NCBI GenBank assembly: GCA_026397725.1
Contig: JAPLUI010000179.1
Location: forward strand, 28,559-92,558
Direction: 5' to 3'
From: Verrucomicrobiota bacterium
GTDB taxonomy: Bacteria; Verrucomicrobiota; Verrucomicrobiia; Verrucomicrobiales; Akkermansiaceae
Length of the DNA: 64,000 nucleotides
Part shown: positions 35,840-48,507 of the stretch, piece by piece
Position numbering within the stretch: the first letter of the stretch is position 1
Layout of the letters: the number at the start of each line of letters is the position of its first letter
Notes under the pieces: model-generated
Databases searched by the model: none
What the model was told of the DNA's origin: nothing
The model's input: only the letters and a program-made list of their open reading frames with translations
Made by a program: the position numbers and the translations under genes

Positions 35840-37549
35840 ATGGAGCCGGAGCCCCATGCGGCGGCGCTTGCCGCACAGTCGTTGTCCATGGGGGGCAAGT
35901 CGTGGTGTCGGCGGCTTGGTTCCCGGCAGGGTGTGCTAGGCGTGGTGCTGGTCTTGCTGATCGCGGTTGGTGCGCTGGGGTTTCGTTTGCAGCAGTTGGA
36001 GCGGCGCCCCCTGCATGTGGATGAGGCTCCTGATGAAAGCGGTTGGCGGTGGTCCCTAACGCGGCGCCCCCTGCATGTGGATGAGGCGGTGCAGGCCGTC
36101 AAGGCCGGCGAGCTTTACGACAGCGGTCAGTATCGCTACAACCCGCTGGAATTCCACGGCCCCAGCCTGTACTATTTCACCTTGCCGGTGCTGAAACTCA
36201 GTGGGGCAAAGAGTTTCGCCGAAGCCACCGATGCCGACTTCCGGCTGGTGCCAGTGCTCTTTGGGGTGGGACTGATCCTGCTGCTCTTGCCCCTGCGCAG
36301 GGATTCCGGCAGCGTGGTTATGGTGAGTGCCGCCGTCTTGATCGCGGTTTCGCCGGCGATGGTCTATTACAGTCGTTATTACATCCAGGAGATGTTGCTG
36401 GTTGCCTTCGCCGGCCTCGCGTTGTGCGCATTGTGGCGATACTTTCGCACGCCGCACAGGCCTTGGAGCCTGCTGTTGGGCCTGGCCATCGGGCTGATGT
36501 ATGCCACCAAGGAAACCAGCGTCATCTTCTGCGCGGCGATGAGTGTCGCCTATGGCTGGCTCATCCTGCGCCGGCGCTACCGCGAAGGCCGCCCCCTGTG
36601 GAATCTCAGCCGCCGCCAGGTCTGCCACCTGCTGTTGACAGTTGGGGCCGCCGCCATGGTTGCCATGATGTTTTACTCGTCCTTGTTCTCCCATCCGCGC
36701 GGACCGTTGGATTCGCTGTTGGCCTTCCGCCATTATTTTGATCGCAGCGGAGGCGATGGGAGTGCGGCCCTGCATCAACAGCCCTGGTATTACTATCTGA
36801 AAATGTTGTGCTATACCAAGAATGCCCCCGGTCCGTGGTGGAGCGAGGGGTTCATTCTGGCGCTGGCTGCCGTGGGCTTCATTGCCACCGCCTGCCGACG
36901 GGTGCCCGGTGCAATCCATCCCGATCTGGCGTTGTTGCTGGCGGTTTACACGCTCTGCATGACCCTTGCCTTCTCGTTGATTCCTTACAAAACCCCATGG
37001 AACATGCTCGGATTTCTGCACGGCTTGATCCTGATGGCCGGGATTGGGGCCAGCACGGTTTTTCATTGCCTCCCCCGCTGCGGCGCGCGTGCAGTGCTGG
37101 TGTTGCTCCTGCTGGCGGGTGCCAGGCAGCTCGCGGCCCAAGCCTCGCGGGCCATCTCCCCCAGCTTTTGTGCCGACCCGCGCAACCCTTATGTCTATGC
37201 CCATTCCGTGCCGGATGTGGTCCGCCTGGCCCGCCGCATCAGCGAGATCGCCGCGCTGCATGCCGACGGGCGCTCGATGCGGATTCATTTCATCACGCCG
37301 GACTATTGGCCGCTGCCCTACTATCTGCGCAAGCTGAACCGGGTCGGCTACTGGAGCGCCATCCCGGCCAGTCCCGACGCGCCCGTCATCGTCGTCAACT
37401 CCGAGCTGCAGGAGCAACTGGAACCCCTGCTCCGTGAGCGCTATCACACGGAGTTTTTCGGCCTCCGCCCGGGGGTCCTCCTCATCCTCAATATCGAGCA
37501 GGACCTGTGGGAGCGCTATCTGCGGGACCTCAAACCAGTTCCGCCATGA
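35840..37549 (+). CDS. GT39-like polytopic glycosyltransferase (Agl23-type)
   Basis: 569 residues with about ten hydrophobic segments, of the dolichyl/undecaprenyl-phosphate mannosyltransferase-like PMT/ArnT superfamily; best fit is the TIGR03663-type 'Agl23-associated' family. The loop motif RPLHVDEAVQAVKAGELYD carries the catalytic Asp-Glu; other blocks are RYNPLEFHGPSLYYF, YYSRYYIQEMLLVAFAGL and YATKETSVIF. Oddity: RRPLHVDEA occurs twice, 20 residues apart, owing to a 60-bp in-frame duplication (36001-36087), inserting APDESGWRWSLT into the active-site loop. Likely transfers a sugar from a lipid carrier on the outer face of the inner membrane. Its 3' end overlaps a relic of a hemW 3' end. 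Confidence 0.8.
   Translation: MEPEPHAAALAAQSLSMGGKSWCRRLGSRQGVLGVVLVLLIAVGALGFRLQQLERRPLHVDEAPDESGWRWSLTRRPLHVDEAVQAVKAGELYDSGQYRYNPLEFHGPSLYYFTLPVLKLSGAKSFAEATDADFRLVPVLFGVGLILLLLPLRRDSGSVVMVSAAVLIAVSPAMVYYSRYYIQEMLLVAFAGLALCALWRYFRTPHRPWSLLLGLAIGLMYATKETSVIFCAAMSVAYGWLILRRRYREGRPLWNLSRRQVCHLLLTVGAAAMVAMMFYSSLFSHPRGPLDSLLAFRHYFDRSGGDGSAALHQQPWYYYLKMLCYTKNAPGPWWSEGFILALAAVGFIATACRRVPGAIHPDLALLLAVYTLCMTLAFSLIPYKTPWNMLGFLHGLILMAGIGASTVFHCLPRCGARAVLVLLLLAGARQLAAQASRAISPSFCADPRNPYVYAHSVPDVVRLARRISEIAALHADGRSMRIHFITPDYWPLPYYLRKLNRVGYWSAIPASPDAPVIVVNSELQEQLEPLLRERYHTEFFGLRPGVLLILNIEQDLWERYLRDLKPVPP
36001..36087. repeat. 27-bp direct repeat, 60-bp period, inside the GT39 gene
   Basis: Identical 27-mers at 36001-36027 and 36061-36087 (beginning GCGGCGCCCCCTGCATGTGG) flank a 33-bp insert ending in CCCTAAC. 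The frame is kept, duplicating the RRPLHVDEA motif. Confidence 0.95.
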
Positions 37550-37580
37550 TCGCGTCAACCAGCACGCGACCGTGGTGCAT
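37530..37580 (-). pseudogene. Detached copy of the hemW 3' end
   Basis: On the minus strand this reads LAMHHGRVLVDAIMAELV-stop, matching the true HemW terminus LIHHGRALVDPIAAELI-stop at 38650. An ungapped alignment with 38650-38700 gives 41 of 51 identical bases at an offset of exactly 1120 bp, including the stop codon. It overlaps the last codons of the GT39-like gene. I read it as the original hemW end separated from the gene by an insertion. Confidence 0.75.
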
Positions 37581-37799
37581 GGCCAGTGATCCGGATAACA
37601 CCCGGCACGTGGTCCAGGCGCTGGCATTGTTTGGTTTCACCCATGGTGAAGCAACGGAAAGCCTTTTCACGAAGCCGGGATTTGTGGTGAGGATGGGGCT
37701 GCCTCCAATGCGGATCTTATTTGGAAGGAAGACCCCAGCCTCCTGACTTCCCCTCGACATTCCCCTTGTCATCGGCAAATCCCCGGCTAGCCTGTGGCC

Positions 37800-38033
37800 A
37801 TGAACGAACTCATCGAAGCTGGCGATCCGCAGACCAAAGTGGTCGGCAAACGCCGCCCGCCTGGGGAGGGAATCCAGCAGCGCATGCTGCGGTTTGACCG
37901 CCTTCAGCAGCAAATGGGACGGCTCTGGGGTTCGCTGCCGTTTCCGCAGGGGGTGCATCGTTTCGAAACCCACGAACAGTTTGAAACATGGAAGACCACC
38001 CTGCTGATGCGGAATTCACCCGCCCGCCGGTAA
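37800..38033 (+). CDS. Small protein preceding a nucleotidyltransferase, possible antitoxin
   Basis: 77 residues (MNELIEAGDPQTKVVGKRR ... GVHRFETHEQFETWKTTLL). The last 30 residues (G..RF.THEE...WK) resemble short proteins encoded just upstream of AbiEii/MNT-like nucleotidyltransferases, where they may act as the cognate antitoxin. The basic middle (GKRRPPGEGIQQRMLRFDRLQQQMGRLWG) could bind nucleic acid. It overlaps the next gene by 46 bp, which implies coupled expression. GTG at 37794 is an alternative start. Function is inferred from position only. Confidence 0.6.
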   Translation: MNELIEAGDPQTKVVGKRRPPGEGIQQRMLRFDRLQQQMGRLWGSLPFPQGVHRFETHEQFETWKTTLLMRNSPARR

Positions 38034-38494
38034 CCGCAGACTTGGTAGAACTCTGCCGGCTGCTCAATGTGCGGCAGGCCAACTACATCGTTGTCGGCGG
38101 CATGGCGGTGAACATCCATGGCTACACCCGCAACACCGACGATATTGACCTGCTCATTGAAACCACCCCGAGCAACGAGCAAAAGGTTTTGGAAGCGCTC
38201 GCATTGCTGCCGGAGGGGGCCGCCAAGGAATTGCAGCCGGGTGAGATCGCCGACTATGTGGTCGTGCGGGTGTGCGACGAGATCACCGTGGACCTCATGG
38301 CCAAAGCTGGCGGGCACGACTATGCGGCCGCGAAGGATCTCGTGAGTGAGATTGAGATTGCAGGCGTGACCATCCCCTTTGCCTCGCCAACCTTGCTGTG
38401 GAAAACCAAGCAGACGCATCGCGAAAAAGACGCCATGGATCGCGTCTTCCTGCGCAAGCTCCTCGAAGATCGTGGCGAGTGGCCGGTGCAGTGA
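37988..38494 (+). CDS. Nucleotidyltransferase-fold protein (AbiEii/DUF6036-like)
   Basis: 168 residues with the minimal nucleotidyltransferase motif VVGGMAVNIHGYTRNTDDID (GG...R.T.DiD; the Asp pair binds metal) and a third acidic residue in DEITVDLMAKAG; the end PTLLWKTKQTHREKDAMD is typical of the family. AbiEii-type proteins are toxins of type IV systems that transfer nucleotides to tRNA or proteins; others of this fold are antitoxins (MntA). Which role applies is unknown. It overlaps the upstream small gene and both sit in a 1.1-kb segment flanked by copies of the hemW 3' end. Confidence 0.75.
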   Translation: MEDHPADAEFTRPPVTADLVELCRLLNVRQANYIVVGGMAVNIHGYTRNTDDIDLLIETTPSNEQKVLEALALLPEGAAKELQPGEIADYVVVRVCDEITVDLMAKAGGHDYAAAKDLVSEIEIAGVTIPFASPTLLWKTKQTHREKDAMDRVFLRKLLEDRGEWPVQ

Positions 38495-38504
38495 CGTTTG
38501 GCGG

Positions 38505-38645
38505 CGATCATGCCAAAGGCGTTAGGTCCGCCGTCCCACGGTTGCCGTCGCAGGACGGCTTCCTTGGGAAGTTTACCGTTGGGATAGGAAACCCCGAGCC
38601 AAATCCTGCTGTGCAAAAACCCGCCGCGGCGCGGTTCGTGCCCGT
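38505..38645. repeat. REP-like palindromic repeat
   Basis: Begins TGCCAAAGGCGTTAGG and contains the hairpin GCCGTC-GCAG-GACGGC (38544-38559) flanked by CCCACGGTT / TTCCTTGGG, then CCGCCGCGGCGCGGTTCGTG. The same arrangement, better preserved, is at 59080-59180. Such repeats are probably mobilised by RAYT transposases, of which a relic lies at 59390. Confidence 0.7.
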
Positions 38646-38649
38646 GAGG

Positions 38650-39744
38650 TCAGATCAACTCCGCCGCGATCGGATCAACCAGCGCGCGACCGTGGTGAAT
38701 GAGCATGAGGCGATCCTCTGTTAGGCACAACAGACCTTCGGCGGCGAGGTGAGTGGCGCGGGTCAGTGCGTCCGGATTGAGCAGGGCCAGCGGGATGCCC
38801 TCGCGGGTGCGCAGACCCAAGGCGATGCGCTCCAAGCGCCGGGCCTCGGGATTGAGGGTTTCGGCCTCGGCCAGGGCATGGCCGACGGTTTGGATTCGGG
38901 CGATGTAGCGGGCCGTGTCGGACACGTTCTTTGAACGGATGTGCTCGATGGTGGAGACCGCCGACGGCCCCAGGCCAAGGTAGTCCTCGCCGCGCCAGTA
39001 GCCGCAGTTATGTGCGGAATGATGGCCGGGACGCGCGAAGTTGGAGGTTTCATAGTGATCGAATCCGGCCTCGGTTAGAATGGCGTCGGCCAAGTGGAAG
39101 AACTCGGCGTTGTGGTCCTCATCGTCGCGCAGGTCGCCCCGCCGCAGCGATTCGATGAAGGCGGTGTCTTCTTCATAGGTGAGATTGTAGGCGGAAATGT
39201 GCTCGGGAGTGAGCGCGAGCGCCTGCTCGAGCGTGGCCTGCCAGTCGTCCCTGGATTGTCCGGGGATGGAGAACATGAGGTCGAGATTGACCGAGCGGAT
39301 GCCGGCCTGCCGCAGGATCGCGACGGAAGCCACCGCCTGGGCCACGGTGTGTTCGCGGCCGAGGGTTGCCAACACCTGCGGGGCGAACGCCTGGATGCCG
39401 AGCGACACGCGGGTGACCCCCAACTCGCGAAACAAGCGGGCCTTGCCGACCTCAAAGGTGGCCGGATTGGCTTCGAGCGTCACCTCATCGAGCGTGGCAA
39501 AATCCAACAACCCGTGCAGGGCCGTGAACAAGCGGGTGAGATGCTTGGGCGAGAGCATGCTGGGCGTGCCACCGCCGAGGTAGAGCGTGCGGGGTGCCGC
39601 GGCACACTGCGGGATGCGCCGCCGGGCCTCGGCGGCGAGGGCCTCAACGAAGGACCCAAGCGGCGTCCCGCCCGGGGTGTGCTTGTAAAACGAGCAATAC
39701 GGGCAAACGCGATGGCAATAGGGAATATGGACGTAGAGGAGCAG
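38650..39744 (-). CDS. hemW: HemW-like radical SAM heme chaperone
   Basis: A radical SAM protein of the coproporphyrinogen III oxidase-like group that inserts heme into respiratory enzymes. The true N-terminus lies upstream of the ATG at 39558: minus-strand translation from 39744 reads LLLYVHIPYCHRVCPYC, giving the CxxxCxxC cluster motif, then EARRRIPQCAAAPRTLYLGG joined to GTPSMLSPKHL. Further motifs are VNLDLMFSIPGQS, HISAYNLTYEE and HNCGYWRGEDYLGLGPSA. With this start it is 364 residues, near normal. No ATG, GTG or TTG exists between the in-frame TAA (about 39757) and the motif, so a CTG start (39744) or an early frameshift must be assumed. The 3' end is duplicated at 37530-37580. Confidence 0.85.
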   Translation of the reverse strand: MLLYVHIPYCHRVCPYCSFYKHTPGGTPLGSFVEALAAEARRRIPQCAAAPRTLYLGGGTPSMLSPKHLTRLFTALHGLLDFATLDEVTLEANPATFEVGKARLFRELGVTRVSLGIQAFAPQVLATLGREHTVAQAVASVAILRQAGIRSVNLDLMFSIPGQSRDDWQATLEQALALTPEHISAYNLTYEEDTAFIESLRRGDLRDDEDHNAEFFHLADAILTEAGFDHYETSNFARPGHHSAHNCGYWRGEDYLGLGPSAVSTIEHIRSKNVSDTARYIARIQTVGHALAEAETLNPEARRLERIALGLRTREGIPLALLNPDALTRATHLAAEGLLCLTEDRLMLIHHGRALVDPIAAELI

Positions 39745-39922
39745 GGCGAAGGGACATTATCATGAGGAGGCCAGCGGCGAAAGGCCAGAGGAGGGGAGGC
39801 TCCGAAAACCCGCCAATTCTCCCATCTGAGCCTCTGCCAGCGGGAAATTATCCGGATTTGCGAGAATATGAGGCGAGAAATGGGTTGCTTTACCGGGTTA
39901 CTGCATCAACGTTAGTCCACGC

Positions 39923-41341
39923 ATGACGGTGCAACCGATAATAATTCAAGGTGGAATGGGAGTGGGAGTGTCGAATTGGCGATTGGCCCGGGCGGTTTCG
40001 CAAACGGGACACCTGGGGGTGGTGAGCGGGACGGCCTTGGACCTGTTGTTGACGCGGCGCTTGCAGCTTGGCGATCCGGGCGGGCACATGGCGGCCGCAG
40101 CCGCACGCTTTCCTTTTCCCGCGATCGTCGAGCGGGTGTGGAAGCGCTATTTTGTGGAAGGCGGCAAGGCCGTGGCGAAACGGTTTCTGGGCGTGCCGAT
40201 GCACTCGCTCAAACCCCCCCAGGATTTGGTGGATTTGACGGTGTTGGCGAATTTTGTGGAAGTGAATCTGGCCAAGCACGGTCACCACGGACTGGTCGGG
40301 ATCAATTTGTTGGAAAAAATCCAGCTTCCCACCGTGCCCTCGTTGTTTGGTGCCATGCTGGCGGGCGTGGATTACGTGCTGATGGGAGCAGGCATCCCGC
40401 GGGCGATTCCGGGCATTCTGGACCAACTCGCCGCAGGCCAGCCGGCCCGCTTGAAGATCGATGTCCAAGGTGCGGCGGCGGATGAGGAGTACTTCACCGA
40501 ATTTGACCCCGTTCCCTATTTGAAATCGCCGGAGCAGCGCCTGGATCGGCCAAAGTTCCTGGCCATCGTTTCCTCCGCCACCTTGGCCATCGCCCTGGCC
40601 CGCAAATCCTCGGGGCGGGTCGATGGCTTCATCGTCGAAGGCTGGACGGCCGGCGGCCACAATGCGCCACCGCGTGGCCACATGCAACTCGATGCCGCAG
40701 GCGAACCCATCTACGGCGAGCGTGATCTGCCGGATCTGGAGAAAATCGCCGCGTTGGGCCTGCCCTACTGGATGGCCGGGTCATTCGGGGATCAGGGGAA
40801 AATCGCTGAAGCGCAAGCGCTCGGCGCGGTTGGGGTGCAGGTGGGAACGGCCTTTGCGTTTTGCGAGGAATCCGGCATTGATCCGGAGTTGAAGCACAAG
40901 GTGCTCGATGGCAGCCGCCGCGGGGTGCTGCGCGTGTTCACTGATCCGGTGGCTTCGCCCACCGGATTCCCCTTCAAAATCATTCAAGGCGGAGCGGCCA
41001 CCGCCATCCCGGTCTGTGGCGAAGGCCGCATCCGGGTCTGTGATCTGGGCTACCTGCGCCATCTGTACCGCAAACCCGAGGGTGGCGTCGGCTACCGCTG
41101 CCCGAGTGAACCCATCGACGATTACCTGCGTAAAGACGGAGCCCTGGATGACACCGTGGGCCGCCAATGCGTCTGCAACGGGTTGATTTCCACGCTGGCT
41201 TTGGGCCAGTCGCTGGCGGATGGCACCACCGAAAGACCGCTCCTGACCGGTGGCGACGATGCGGTGGCAGTCGCTCGATTCCTCAACCCCGGGCAGAATT
41301 CCTACCGCGCGCAGGATGTCATCGCACGTTTGCTGAGCTGA
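39923..41341 (+). CDS. Nitronate monooxygenase-like flavoprotein (NPD family)
   Basis: 472 residues, a TIM-barrel FMN protein of the 2-nitropropane dioxygenase/enoyl-reductase-like family. Visible: IIIQGGMGVGVSNWRLARAV at the N-terminus, the FMN-phosphate and active-site region FIVEGWTAGGHNAPPRGH, IAALGLPYWMAGSFGDQG and GAVGVQVGTAFAFCEESG. The longer family with an extra N-terminal block and Cys-rich segment (GYRCPSEP, GRQCVCNG) is annotated broadly; true substrate unknown. ATG at 39923, no Shine-Dalgarno. A small hairpin follows at 41420. Confidence 0.85.
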   Translation: MTVQPIIIQGGMGVGVSNWRLARAVSQTGHLGVVSGTALDLLLTRRLQLGDPGGHMAAAAARFPFPAIVERVWKRYFVEGGKAVAKRFLGVPMHSLKPPQDLVDLTVLANFVEVNLAKHGHHGLVGINLLEKIQLPTVPSLFGAMLAGVDYVLMGAGIPRAIPGILDQLAAGQPARLKIDVQGAAADEEYFTEFDPVPYLKSPEQRLDRPKFLAIVSSATLAIALARKSSGRVDGFIVEGWTAGGHNAPPRGHMQLDAAGEPIYGERDLPDLEKIAALGLPYWMAGSFGDQGKIAEAQALGAVGVQVGTAFAFCEESGIDPELKHKVLDGSRRGVLRVFTDPVASPTGFPFKIIQGGAATAIPVCGEGRIRVCDLGYLRHLYRKPEGGVGYRCPSEPIDDYLRKDGALDDTVGRQCVCNGLISTLALGQSLADGTTERPLLTGGDDAVAVARFLNPGQNSYRAQDVIARLLS

Positions 41342-41419
41342 AGCGGAGCCAATGGCAGGGCACCGGCTGGATTGCTAGATCGCATCCCCGAAAACCCGCC
41401 GAAGCGGGGGGACATGGCC

Positions 41420-41439
41420 AGCGGTGACTCGTCACCGCT
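41420..41439. terminator. Stem-loop after the nitronate monooxygenase-like gene
   Basis: AGCGGTGA / TCACCGCT, an 8-bp perfect stem with a 4-base loop, 79 bp after the stop, followed by TT only. A weak or factor-dependent terminator at best. Confidence 0.35.
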
Positions 41440-41614
41440 TTGCCGCAGGCTGACTTTCCCACCTTGCTGGCACCCCGATTCAGCGGCACGGTGAAGCTGT
41501 GAACTTTCGTTTTCATCGGAAATCGCGGCAGTCCCGTTCATGCACGGTGGCGAACTCGCTGGAGCCCTCATGAAAACGCTTGCGTCCACCCCCGGCTTGC
41601 CGCACTCTCCCGGC

Positions 41615-42169
41615 ATGGCGAAAGCGAAAGACGAAACCCGGGTCTCGATCAAAGTGTTCCTCTACGGCATCCAGCCGCAGATTTGGCGGCGCTTCACGAT
41701 TTCGATGGAGGTGACCTTTGTGGCCCTGAGCGACGCGATGCAGGCGGCGCTGGGCTGGGATAACAAGCACCCGCACGAGTTCCGCCACGGCAAGGGCAAG
41801 CGCCTCGTGGATGTGATCGGCCCGGTCGGCTTGGAAGACCAGACGGCGGGGGAGTTTCAGGATGAAGCGGTGCTCACGGTGGCCGGGTTTCTGGGGCGCA
41901 AGAAGCTGCCGATCCGGATGCTCTACCGCTATGATTTTGCGGACGAGTGGATTCATGAGGTGGTGTTTGAGAAGCGGGTGGCGGGCAGCGGGCCGCCCGA
42001 GTTGTTGGACGGATCGCGGGCCTGCCCGCCGGAGGATTCCGGGGGTGCCTTTGCCTACATGCGGGCGCTCCACGGCGACGCGGAATGGATGAATCCCGGC
42101 TATGACCCCGAAGCCTTCGATCCAAAGGCGGTTGACTTCACCCCCAGGAAACCGCGGGCAAAACGCTAA
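41615..42169 (+). CDS. pRiA4b ORF-3-like family protein
   Basis: 184 residues. The family pattern is clear: VSIKVFLYGIQPQIWRRFTI, a middle ALSDAMQAALGWDNKHPHEF, then LYRYDFADEWIHEVVFE and the C-terminal CPPEDSGGAFAYMRALHG and NPGYDPEAFDP. These proteins are widespread on plasmids and chromosomes, often near mobile genes; their function is unknown. ATG 41615 begins MAKAKDETRVSIKV, the natural start; earlier ATGs at 41540 and 41570 are in frame. Neighbours give no further clue. Confidence 0.85.
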   Translation: MAKAKDETRVSIKVFLYGIQPQIWRRFTISMEVTFVALSDAMQAALGWDNKHPHEFRHGKGKRLVDVIGPVGLEDQTAGEFQDEAVLTVAGFLGRKKLPIRMLYRYDFADEWIHEVVFEKRVAGSGPPELLDGSRACPPEDSGGAFAYMRALHGDAEWMNPGYDPEAFDPKAVDFTPRKPRAKR

Positions 42170-42330
42170 GCACCCGCCGCCGGAAGCCGCACGCGGGACC
42201 CCACGGACCCGATGGAAACCGGATTTTGTTAGGCGGGTTGCCGCAGGCTGCGGGCTGTCGCGGCGGCAGGCGGGGATAATTCCCGCACTTCGGGCTTCTC
42301 AAGGGGCGGGGGTTTTGGCAGGGTCCGGGC

Positions 42331-42648
42331 ATGTCGGAGATGCAAGCCTTGGCAATTGTGATTCTGCTCGCCGTGTGTGCGGGTTTCCTGCTGTTGTTGT
42401 GGCTGGCGGTGCGGCGGGCCGGTCGCGGCTGGCGGCGCGTGGAGCGCTTGCTGGAGGACCTGCACGGCGGCAGCTTGCCGGTGGTGCCGGCACCGCCAGC
42501 GAGCGCCGCCGGTAATGCTTCGCGGGGCCGGGCCTTTGAGACTTTCCTGGGGGAAGATCCGGCGCGGCGGAAGCTGCCCAAGAGCGAGCAATTCAGTGCC
42601 TATCGCCGCTGGCGCCGGGAACACGGCCTGAATTGGTCAAAACCCTGA
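42331..42648 (+). CDS. Small single-span membrane protein
   Basis: 105 residues: one N-terminal membrane helix (LAIVILLAVCAGFLLLLWLA), a basic stretch, a Pro/Ala linker and a C-terminal domain with RKLPKSEQFSAYRRWRREHG, which looks like a small conserved charged motif. I do not recognise the family. A purine-rich AAGGGGCGGGGG lies about 17 bases upstream of the ATG. Directly precedes the ACIII operon on the same strand (160 bp away) but probably is not part of it. Confidence 0.6.
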   Translation: MSEMQALAIVILLAVCAGFLLLLWLAVRRAGRGWRRVERLLEDLHGGSLPVVPAPPASAAGNASRGRAFETFLGEDPARRKLPKSEQFSAYRRWRREHGLNWSKP

Positions 42649-42808
42649 GCCGCCGCCTCCCGCCATGCGGAAAAAACGATTTTTTTGGATTGCAAGGTTG
42701 GCATTCGTTTGCATCCTCGCGCATCCCCGAGCGCTGCAATGTTCGGGTTGCCATTGCATTTATCTGTGCTCCATTTCCGCCCTCTAGCCAATTTCCCACC
42801 GCCCTCCC

Positions 42809-43507
42809 ATGGCAAACATCTTTCCCCGCTGGTCAAACCTGCTGCCACTGAAAATCGCCGTTTGCGTGCTTTCAGTGGCGGGTGGGGTGGTGCTCGCGTT
42901 CACCTACTACGCGACCCCGAAAGCGCTGGTGGTGGGCTACCAGCCATCCCAGCCGATGCCGTTTTCGCACAAGCTCCACGTCGATCAGATCGGCATGGAT
43001 TGCCGCTACTGCCATTCGTTCGTGGAGGTGGCCGGGCATTCGAACGTGCCGACGGGCAACACCTGCTGGAATTGCCACCAGCACATCCAGCGGGAAAGCC
43101 CGAAGCTGGCGCCGCTGCGGAAATCGATGGATCCGGCCTTTCCGGGCTACGATGGCAAGCCGATCGAGTGGGTGCGCATTCACAAGGCGCCGGATTACGT
43201 GAAGTTCAACCACTCGGCACACGTCAACCGCGGGATTTCCTGCGTGAGCTGCCACGGCGCGGTCGATCAAATGGAAGTCATTGCCCAGGACCAGAACCAC
43301 TCGATGGGCTGGTGCCTCACCTGCCACCGCGCGCCGGAAACCCAACTCCGCCCGCTCGAGGAAGTGTACAACATGAAATACGACGCGGCGCAGTACCTCA
43401 AGGCGCACCCGCAGCCCGAGGTCACGACGCCCGCCGAGTTCGGGCTCATGCTCAAAGAGCAATTCATGGTGGCTCCCAAGACGACCTGTGCCACCTGCCA
43501 CCATTGA
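42809..43507 (+). CDS. actA: Alternative Complex III subunit A, pentaheme cytochrome c
   Basis: First gene of the ACIII operon. ACIII is a quinol:cytochrome-c/HCO oxidoreductase that replaces the bc1 complex. ActA passes electrons from the Fe-S clusters of ActB to downstream cytochromes. 232 residues: an N-terminal membrane anchor (PLKIAVCVLSVAGGVVLAFT), then five CxxCH sites at residues 65-69, 86-90, 145-149, 169-173 and 227-231. Five hemes is the known number for ActA. Leaderless-looking start (CCGCCCTCCC before ATG). The ActB gene follows after 50 bp. Confidence 0.93.
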   Translation: MANIFPRWSNLLPLKIAVCVLSVAGGVVLAFTYYATPKALVVGYQPSQPMPFSHKLHVDQIGMDCRYCHSFVEVAGHSNVPTGNTCWNCHQHIQRESPKLAPLRKSMDPAFPGYDGKPIEWVRIHKAPDYVKFNHSAHVNRGISCVSCHGAVDQMEVIAQDQNHSMGWCLTCHRAPETQLRPLEEVYNMKYDAAQYLKAHPQPEVTTPAEFGLMLKEQFMVAPKTTCATCHH

Positions 43508-43557
43508 GCCCTCCGCCTTCAACCCGATTTTCAATCCCCCATTTCCCGCAGTCTAAC

Positions 43558-46950
<3,393 letters not shown>

Positions 46951-46992
46951 TTCCTCACTGCAACCCGCCTCACTCCAGCATTTCAACAACTC

Positions 46993-48474
<1,482 letters not shown>

Positions 48475-48507
48475 CAACCCATCACCAATAACTGACAACT
48501 TCTTCCT

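Noticed and set aside
36056..37627. 523-codon minus-strand open frame
   Set aside because: Shadow of the GT39-like membrane protein; Gln/His/Arg-rich without family features. Only its last codons near 37530-37580 carry meaning, as the duplicated hemW end.
42685..43557. N-terminal 291-codon extension of actB
   Set aside because: Runs across actA in another frame; ActA has five heme motifs and ActB begins with a typical N-terminus at 43558.
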